Assembly: GCA_026461645.1 (NCBI GenBank)
Contig: JAPJMP010000188.1
Coordinates: 1 to 6,608, forward strand
Direction of reading: 5' to 3'
DNA length: 6,608 nucleotides
Origin: Burkholderiales bacterium
GTDB lineage: Bacteria; Pseudomonadota; Gammaproteobacteria; Burkholderiales; UBA11063
Shown here: one piece after another, positions 1 through 5,176 of the stretch
Layout: each line of letters starts with the position of its first letter
Numbering within the stretch: position 1 is the stretch's first letter
The notes under the pieces: model-generated
What the model saw: the letters and a program-made list of their open reading frames with translations, nothing else
Told to the model about the DNA's origin: nothing
Database searches by the model: none
Program-made: the position numbers and the translations under genes

Positions 1-117
1 ACTACCAACCCATTACATCAATTTTATGTAACTGAATTAACTAAAAATTTTCTTAACATTAGTCAATTAATTTTACAACAACCGCCAATTCAGCCGATGT
101 TAGTGAATATTGAATAA
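1..117 (+). CDS. C-terminal end of an unidentified protein (partial, 5' end outside window)
   Basis: Frame 1 of the + strand is open from the first base for 38 codons and stops at TAA (115-117); the other two + frames close within 35 bases. The visible tail reads like a normal soluble protein end: it is rich in Leu, Gln and Asn, has a QPPIQP proline stretch, and finishes MLVNIE. No family is recognisable from so short a piece. It ends 5 nt before the stop codon of the NlpC/P60 gene on the opposite strand, so the two genes converge tail to tail. That it is coding is inferred only from the open frame and the tight fit to the neighbouring stop; a chance 38-codon opening in AT-rich DNA is possible but less likely. 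Confidence 0.55.
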   Translation, partial: TTNPLHQFYVTELTKNFLNISQLILQQPPIQPMLVNIE

Positions 118-122
118 ATAAA

Positions 123-1616
123 TTAGCTAACTAAATCATTAAAAGTTTGTTTTAATTTTTCATCGGGGAATTTATTTAAATAAATCAATTCAAATAATTT
201 GCTATGAGCTTCAGTACTTAATGTGTCATCTTCAGGGTAATCAAGCAGCAAAGGCATAAAAACTGAAGCATTAATAATTGATCTACTGTTACCATCTTTA
301 CTAACTATACCCCATTTTTCTTGATAAGACATAGCCACCATATCACCGTCTTTTGTTTTATAAGTGCCAAGATATAATAAAACATGTCCTTTGATATGAA
401 CCAATGTTAATAACGGCACTCCATTTTTAATTAAATAATTGAGCCGTTCAGATGGTGATAATTTGGTTATATCATCTGCAACTCCAGCTAAAGCCTGATG
501 TGTTGTGTTTCGTGGCAAAAAGAAACCGAACATGGTAAACAATGATTTCATTTCTGATGAACAATCATTATTAAAATTTACTCCACCCCAGCCATACGCT
601 CGTCCTTGTTGCGACTTTAAAATTAAAGCAAAGTTAGATTTAGATGCGGAAAGTGGTAATATGCTAGCTGTATTTTGAGGTAGATTAACTAACCCCACCT
701 CCGCATCACCGTTAGCACCTAATATTGGCAACATTAGTGTAAGTTTACTCTTGTGCTGCGATGCAAGTGGCAAAATCATTCCAACATAAGCTGTAATATA
801 TTTGGAATGAAATTTAGACTCCAATGATGATTGAGCTTGAAAATTTAATTTTACATTATTAATGGTAATTCCTGCTAAATTAGCATATGCTTTTTGCTGC
901 CAAAATTTTATAAAATCATTACTTGCCTTTGCAATATATTTGGCCTTTACCCAGCCTATATATTCTGGAGACATAATTAAGCACCATTTTTCATCAACAG
1001 AATGCCCAAGAATGTATACTGGAGTTCCTGCATAAATTGCTGATAATTGAAAATAATCAAAAGGTTTGCCTTCACCAGCAATATTGCTATTATAGTAAGC
1101 TGGCAAATCTGTTGGCAAGGCTCTAATATAGCCATTATTGATCATAATCGCGCGCTTAGAGGCAGAATATTTAATATTAACCAAAGAGTCAAAATCAATA
1201 TTTTGTTTAATTTTATTCAGCCAATTATTCACGTATAATTTATTGTTTTTGCCATAAACAAGTTTATTTTTTGGTTTGGTGTCATAATTATTATATGTAT
1301 CATAGTAATGATTATTTACCGTTAGCAAACTATCAGAATTTGTCTGCTGACTTAAAATTAACTCAATATAAGTTTGACTCCAGGGAGAATTATCCCTGCT
1401 AGCGGTACCAAAATAAGAGTGTTTTAATTCAGTTAACCTGTGCTCTTGATAACTATCACTTAACAAATTTTTATCAAAATTAGCATCTGCACTATTAAAA
1501 AAAACATTTATACTTTGCGGATAATCTTTTAAAGAAAATTCTTTCATATTGCTAGCACCATATATAAATGAAGTACAACAAAAGAGAAACATTATAATAT
1601 AAATTTTTTTTAACAT
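123..1616 (-). CDS. exported SH3b-domain NlpC/P60 (C40) peptidoglycan endopeptidase
   Basis: Predicted secreted murein hydrolase of 497 residues, of the type that cuts the gamma-D-Glu to diamino-acid bond in peptide stems. Residues 1-21 form a Sec signal peptide (MLKK, then a hydrophobic core). Residues about 25-150 fit the N-terminal stabilising domain of this family. Residues about 160-230 are a first SH3b domain (RALPT at 165-169, GWVKAKYIA at its end) and about 250-320 a second. The C40 catalytic domain follows from about 325: YGWGG 341-345, DCSS with nucleophile Cys352, LPRNTT 367-372, and GHVLLYLG with His411. The third catalytic position, usually His in HxxWG, appears to be Gln432 (QEKWG). 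The architecture matches the YkfC-like/DVU_0896-like group; exact specificity is inferred. It is the last gene of the operon, 7 nt after nadC. Start ATG 1616 is supported by AAGG 5 nt upstream and by the signal peptide. No lipobox is convincing despite Cys13-Cys14. Confidence 0.88.
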   Translation of the reverse strand: MLKKIYIIMFLFCCTSFIYGASNMKEFSLKDYPQSINVFFNSADANFDKNLLSDSYQEHRLTELKHSYFGTASRDNSPWSQTYIELILSQQTNSDSLLTVNNHYYDTYNNYDTKPKNKLVYGKNNKLYVNNWLNKIKQNIDFDSLVNIKYSASKRAIMINNGYIRALPTDLPAYYNSNIAGEGKPFDYFQLSAIYAGTPVYILGHSVDEKWCLIMSPEYIGWVKAKYIAKASNDFIKFWQQKAYANLAGITINNVKLNFQAQSSLESKFHSKYITAYVGMILPLASQHKSKLTLMLPILGANGDAEVGLVNLPQNTASILPLSASKSNFALILKSQQGRAYGWGGVNFNNDCSSEMKSLFTMFGFFLPRNTTHQALAGVADDITKLSPSERLNYLIKNGVPLLTLVHIKGHVLLYLGTYKTKDGDMVAMSYQEKWGIVSKDGNSRSIINASVFMPLLLDYPEDDTLSTEAHSKLFELIYLNKFPDEKLKQTFNDLVS

Positions 1617-1621
1617 AATAA

Positions 1622-1625
1622 CCTT
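1622..1625 (-). promoter_or_regulatory. Shine-Dalgarno of the NlpC/P60 gene, overlapping the nadC stop
   Basis: AAGG on the - strand, 5 nt before ATG 1616. Its two A bases are the last two bases of the nadC TAA stop, which suggests re-initiation by ribosomes finishing nadC. Confidence 0.7.
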
Positions 1626-2484
1626 AATATTGTATAACCCGAAGTGATAAGTCTATTGCCTTGATATTTTTAGTTAGTGCCCCTACAGAAATTCGATCAA
1701 CTCCAGTTTGAGCATATTTCAAAATATTTTCTTTATTAACTCCACCAGAAATTTCTAAAACGGCTCTAGTATTATTAAATTTAACACATTCACTAACTTG
1801 CCCAAGGCTCATATTATCTAATAAAATATTTGTGGCACCAGCGCTTAAGGCTTGTTTAAACTCGGTAAAATTCTCAACTTCAATTTGAATCGAGACTTCT
1901 TTTGCTATCATACTGTTTGCTTGATTTAAAGCCTGCGTAATTCCGCCACAACTCATAATATGATTTTCTTTAATTAATACACCGTCATAAAGACCATTTC
2001 TTTGATTATAGCCACCGCCTACTACTACTGCATATTTTTGTGCCAATCTAAGTCCAGGTACGGTTTTTCTAGTATCCATAATTTTAACTTTAGTTGATTT
2101 AACCAAACTTACTATTTCAAAAGTTGTTGTAGCTGTTGCTGACAATGTTTGCAAAAAATTAATTGCCGTTCTTTCAGCAGTTAAGATTTTACGAGCATTG
2201 CCACTAATATGGCATAAAGTTTCATTGGCTTTAATGTAATCGCCATCTTTAAAGTTCCAAGTTATACTAATTGTATTGTCTAATAACTTGAATGCTTGAT
2301 TTGCCCAGTTAATGCCGCATAAAACCATGTCTTGATTAGTTTTGATTGCCGCTATAATAGTTTTGTTAGGCTCAATTAACGTTCCAGTCAAATCACCGAT
2401 AAACAATAGGTCTTCATTTAGTGCCGCACAAACTTGACGATTAATTTCACTATCAGGGCATATTGCAAGAGATTTTGCCACCAT
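1624..2484 (-). CDS. nadC: nicotinate-nucleotide pyrophosphorylase (quinolinate phosphoribosyltransferase)
   Basis: Cytosolic enzyme of de novo NAD synthesis: quinolinate + PRPP gives nicotinate mononucleotide + CO2 + PPi. At 286 residues it has the usual length. Visible signatures are GDLT 30-33, AERTAINFLQ 103-112, DTRKT 137-141, GLRLAQKYAV 144-153, LIKENH 170-175, IEVEN 201-205, LLDN 221-224, EISGGV 244-249 and DRISVGALT 263-271. They cover the N-terminal open-faced domain and the C-terminal alpha/beta barrel, with basic substrate ligands Arg105, Arg139, Lys140, Arg162 and Lys172. One departure stands out: the usual NHR triplet after the glycine run reads NQR, so Gln161 replaces an active-site His. 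The gene starts 6 nt after map, and ATG 2484 has AGGG 9 nt upstream; the next codon is GTG, a less likely alternative start. nadA and nadB are not in the window. Confidence 0.95.
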   Translation of the reverse strand: MVAKSLAICPDSEINRQVCAALNEDLLFIGDLTGTLIEPNKTIIAAIKTNQDMVLCGINWANQAFKLLDNTISITWNFKDGDYIKANETLCHISGNARKILTAERTAINFLQTLSATATTTFEIVSLVKSTKVKIMDTRKTVPGLRLAQKYAVVVGGGYNQRNGLYDGVLIKENHIMSCGGITQALNQANSMIAKEVSIQIEVENFTEFKQALSAGATNILLDNMSLGQVSECVKFNNTRAVLEISGGVNKENILKYAQTGVDRISVGALTKNIKAIDLSLRVIQY

Positions 2485-2490
2485 TTTATA

Positions 2491-3297
2491 CTACCCTATA
2501 AATTTTGGTTTTAATGGCATATTAGGAGAAACAGTTAAGACTTCATAACCAGTATCAGTAACTAACACACTATGCTCCCATTGTGCAGATAAGCTTCTAT
2601 CTTTAGTTACTGCAGTCCAGCGATTAGGCTGAAACTTAATATGTCGTCTACCTTGATTGATCATTGGCTCAATCGTAAATATCATACCAGGTCGCATAAT
2701 TTCTCCAGTTTTAGGTTTACCATAATGCACAATTTGAGGTTCTTCATGAAATACCTGCCCTACCCCATGGCCACAAAACTCATGAACTACACTGTAGCCA
2801 AATTTTGTAACATATGTTTCAATTGCATGACCAATATCTCCAAAATAATTGCCTGGCTTAACCTGTTCAATACCTACCCACATTGATTCATAAGTAATTT
2901 GACATAACCTTTTGGCAGGAAGAGACACATCACCAACTAAAAACATTCTCGATGTATCACCATGATAGCCATTTTTATAAACTGTAATATCAATATTAAC
3001 GATATCACCATTTTTTAAAGGTTTGTCATTTGGAATTCCATGGCATATTTCACTATTAACTGAAGTACATATTGATTTAGGATATGGAGGAATATTTGAA
3101 TCAACCACATAATTTAATGGTGAAGGATATGCTTGTTGAACATTTACAATATAGTCATGACATAATTCATCTAATTCATTTGTACTTACACCAGGTTTAA
3201 CAAAAGCACTAATATAATCTAATACTTCAGCAGCTAATTTACAAGAAACTCGCATATAATCAATATCTTTTTGATTTTTAATTACAATTTTACTCAT
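2491..3297 (-). CDS. map: type I methionine aminopeptidase
   Basis: Removes the initiator Met from new cytosolic proteins with small second residues. At 268 residues it is close to E. coli Map (264) and of the plain type Ia form, without an N-terminal zinc extension. The dinuclear metal ligands are all present: Asp103, Asp114 (HGDTS), His177 (CGHGVG), Glu210 (TIEP) and Glu241 (QWEHS). So are His86 (CHGIP) and His184 (FHEEP). KPGVST 34-39 and KDRSLSAQ 232-239 are also typical. Compared with E. coli Map recalled from memory, the loop between Tyr63 and Tyr72 is about 6 residues longer, at the rim of the methionine pocket. The gene lies 15 nt after trpS and 6 nt before nadC. ATG 3297 is preceded by CAAGG 10 nt upstream. 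In many bacteria map sits with rpsB or secY; here it is in a mixed housekeeping operon. Confidence 0.96.
   Translation of the reverse strand: MSKIVIKNQKDIDYMRVSCKLAAEVLDYISAFVKPGVSTNELDELCHDYIVNVQQAYPSPLNYVVDSNIPPYPKSICTSVNSEICHGIPNDKPLKNGDIVNIDITVYKNGYHGDTSRMFLVGDVSLPAKRLCQITYESMWVGIEQVKPGNYFGDIGHAIETYVTKFGYSVVHEFCGHGVGQVFHEEPQIVHYGKPKTGEIMRPGMIFTIEPMINQGRRHIKFQPNRWTAVTKDRSLSAQWEHSVLVTDTGYEVLTVSPNMPLKPKFIG
2494..2497 (-). promoter_or_regulatory. Shine-Dalgarno of nadC, inside the last codons of map
   Basis: AGGG on the - strand, 9 nt before ATG 2484. It overlaps the final Gly codon of map and touches the TAG stop, coupling the two reading frames. Confidence 0.55.
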
Positions 3298-3307
3298 TTT
3301 ATTTAAA

Positions 3308-3312
3308 CCTTG
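3308..3312 (-). promoter_or_regulatory. Shine-Dalgarno of map, directly after the trpS stop
   Basis: CAAGG on the - strand immediately follows the trpS TAG (3315-3313) and lies 10 nt before ATG 3297. It supports this start for map. Confidence 0.6.
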
Positions 3313-4515
3313 CTAATAATTAATATCCATAGCTTCTTTTACTTGTGCAATTGTTTGTTCAGCTATAGAGGTTGCAACTTCAGCTCCATCGGCTAAAATA
3401 CCTTTAATCAAATTCAAGTCATTATTATAGTTTTTAATGTTCTCTTTAAATTTCATTTGTTCACCATCAATAGATTCAATTAACGGAGCTTTGCATTCAA
3501 GACAGCCTATTCCTGCTGATGTGCAATTTTTTTGTACCCATGTTTTTACACTATCAGAACTATAGATTTGATGCAATTGCCATACTGGGCATTTTTGTGG
3601 ATCACCTGGATCTGAGCGTCTTATTCGTGCTGGATCTGTTGGCATTTCTTTTATCTTTTTACTAATTACATCTAGATCATCACGCAAGGCAATCACGTTA
3701 CTTGAATTTTTAAGCATTTTTTGCCCATCAGTACCAATTATTTTATTATTGCCCGCCTCAATTATTTGCGGTTCATTTAATATTACTCGTGATTTATTTT
3801 CTAAAAAAGCAAAAAGACGCTCTCGTTCACCAATGGATAAATTTATAGCATCAGCTAACAAAAAACGAGCTTTTTCTAAAGACGCATCATCTCCATCTTG
3901 TTGATAATTTTGTAATAATTCTTTATATAGTTCTGCCTTTTTAGTTCCTAACTTTTTCATTGCTTGATGAGCTTTTTCCTCAAAGCCAAGTTCACGCCCA
4001 TAGATATGGTTAAATCTTCGCGCTACTTCTCGCGCTAATTCCACATGAGCAAATTTATCCTCGCCAATTTGAACTAATTTAGCATTGTATAATAATATCC
4101 CGGAGGTATGTAATAAAGGATAGCCTAAAAACCCAAAAGAATCAATTTCTTTATGTGCTAATAGTTCTAACTGGTCTTTGTATGATGGTACACGTTCAAG
4201 CCAACTTTTAGGAGTTATCATCGATAATAAAGTATAAAGCTCATACTGCTGAGGAACTTGTGATTGAATAAAAATTATTGCTTGTGATGGATCAACGCCA
4301 CAGGCTAACCAATCAAGAACAATTTGGTAAATATTATTTTGAATGGGTTTACTATTCTCATATTCAGTGGTTAAAGCCTGAAGATCTGAAATCATAAAAA
4401 AACATTCGTGCTCATATTGTAAATCTACCCAACTTTTAATTGCACCATGATAGTGACCAATATGTAATTTACCGGTAGGACGCATGCCAGACAATACTCT
4501 TGTGTACGGGATCAT
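3313..4515 (-). CDS. trpS: tryptophanyl-tRNA synthetase, long iron-sulfur-motif form with divergent active-site residues
   Basis: Class I aminoacyl-tRNA synthetase that would charge tRNA-Trp in the cytosol. SGMRPTGKLHIGH (9-21) carries HIGH at 18-21; WLERVPSYKDQ 105-115, GED 151-153 and AREVARRFN 161-169 are also typical, and TDPARIRRSDPGDP (293-306) leads into the anticodon-binding part. Cys309, Cys331, Cys338 and Cys341 form C-x21-C-x6-C-x2-C, nearly the [4Fe-4S] motif of Thermotoga maritima TrpRS. At 400 residues it is about 70 longer than the common form; the extra, mostly helical and charged piece lies at about 172-255. Oddities: KMSKS reads KMLKN (266-270), the Asp that binds the Trp indole NH is Gly139, the His of the D-x-HALT motif is Gln46, and the Gln after GED is Lys154. 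The frame is intact and in an operon, so it is probably expressed, but normal Trp specificity is not assured. It starts 10 nt after the protease gene. Confidence 0.92.
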   Translation of the reverse strand: MIPYTRVLSGMRPTGKLHIGHYHGAIKSWVDLQYEHECFFMISDLQALTTEYENSKPIQNNIYQIVLDWLACGVDPSQAIIFIQSQVPQQYELYTLLSMITPKSWLERVPSYKDQLELLAHKEIDSFGFLGYPLLHTSGILLYNAKLVQIGEDKFAHVELAREVARRFNHIYGRELGFEEKAHQAMKKLGTKKAELYKELLQNYQQDGDDASLEKARFLLADAINLSIGERERLFAFLENKSRVILNEPQIIEAGNNKIIGTDGQKMLKNSSNVIALRDDLDVISKKIKEMPTDPARIRRSDPGDPQKCPVWQLHQIYSSDSVKTWVQKNCTSAGIGCLECKAPLIESIDGEQMKFKENIKNYNNDLNLIKGILADGAEVATSIAEQTIAQVKEAMDINY

Positions 4516-4523
4516 TAATTGAA

Positions 4524-4528
4524 CCTTA
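4524..4528 (-). promoter_or_regulatory. Shine-Dalgarno of trpS, overlapping the protease-gene stop
   Basis: TAAGG on the - strand; its TAA is the stop codon of the upstream protease gene. It lies 8 nt before ATG 4515, an arrangement suited to translational coupling. Confidence 0.7.
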
Positions 4529-5176
4529 CATAATTAAATTAAAAATAATTTTAGTAATAACACTATAAAATGGCTGAATAATCGTAAACAATGCGCCAGT
4601 TAGAATTAGTAAAATTAAAATCCACATTCCATATGGTTCAATTTTAGAATATTTTATTGCTTGAGCTCGAGGAAGTAGAGAAAATAAAATTCTGCCTCCA
4701 TCTAATGGTAAAATAGGCACCAAATTTATTAACATCAACATAATGTTAAGAGAAATTCCTGCCTGAGCCATTAAATTAAGTGGTTGTGCAAAATAGCCAG
4801 TAGAAATTACAAAAGAAAACTTTAAAACTAATGCCCAAATTAATGCCATTGCAAAATTTGCACCTGGTCCAGCAATTGAGACCCACAACATATCTCGTTT
4901 AGGATTACGTAAATTAGCAAAATTTACTGGCACAGGTTTAGCCCAACCAAAAATAAAGTTGCCCAAAATAATACTAATCAAAGGAAATAATACAGTACCG
5001 ATTGGATCTATATGATTAAGAGGATTTAAGGTTAATCGGCCTAAAAATTTAGCTGTAGGATCGCCATTTTTGTAAGCAATATAACCATGCGCATATTCAT
5101 GTAATGTAATTGCAAAAATAAGTGGAATTGCATAAATCGCAATTTTTTGAATAGTAGTTAAGCCTAACGCGCCCAT
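4526..5176 (-). CDS. M50 family site-2-type zinc metalloprotease (integral membrane)
   Basis: Compact intramembrane zinc protease of 216 residues in the inner membrane. The zinc site is HEYAH (His26, Glu27, His30) in the first hydrophobic helix, with third ligand Asp159 in NLVPILPLDGGR (151-162). The supporting motifs NPLNHIDP 51-58, GWAKPVPV 77-84 and AGPGAN 102-107 are those of the short, PDZ-lacking site-2 protease group. About five hydrophobic segments are visible (near 10-32, 58-77, 96-120, 138-158 and 184-206). It has no PDZ domain, unlike RseP, so it should not be called rseP; its substrate is unknown. In many proteobacteria, as recalled, a protease of this group sits beside trpS, as here. 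Its ATG directly abuts the TAA of the upstream phosphomannomutase gene (0 nt gap), and AAAGGTG lies 9 nt upstream, which fixes this start. Confidence 0.92.
   Translation of the reverse strand: MGALGLTTIQKIAIYAIPLIFAITLHEYAHGYIAYKNGDPTAKFLGRLTLNPLNHIDPIGTVLFPLISIILGNFIFGWAKPVPVNFANLRNPKRDMLWVSIAGPGANFAMALIWALVLKFSFVISTGYFAQPLNLMAQAGISLNIMLMLINLVPILPLDGGRILFSLLPRAQAIKYSKIEPYGMWILILLILTGALFTIIQPFYSVITKIIFNLIM

Noticed and set aside
123..130. Palindrome TTAGCTAA at the convergent junction
   Set aside because: Only 8 bp, without a loop or T run; expected by chance here.
138..160. Stem-loop ATTAAAA / GTTTG / TTTTAAT followed by T4 on the + strand, a possible terminator for the + strand gene
   Set aside because: The stem is 7 bp of A-T pairs only and lies in the coding region of the opposite gene; it is too weak to call a terminator in AT-rich DNA.
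1047..1238. + strand open frame of 63 codons
   Set aside because: Lies wholly antisense to the well-supported NlpC/P60 gene, with no recognisable product.
123..1616. Lipoprotein signal in the NlpC/P60 protein (Cys13-Cys14)
   Set aside because: The residues before the cysteines (FLF) do not form a lipobox; an ordinary signal peptide fits better.
2641..2886. + strand open frame of 81 codons
   Set aside because: Antisense shadow of map, whose motifs run through the whole stretch.
3313..4515. trpS as a pseudogene
   Set aside because: The frame is complete for 400 codons with HIGH, the four cysteines and the C-terminal motifs intact, plus a good ribosome site; point changes alone do not show inactivation.
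4526..5176. M50 protease as RseP (sigma-E pathway)
   Set aside because: It has 216 residues and no PDZ domains; RseP is about twice as long with PDZ domains between its membrane segments.
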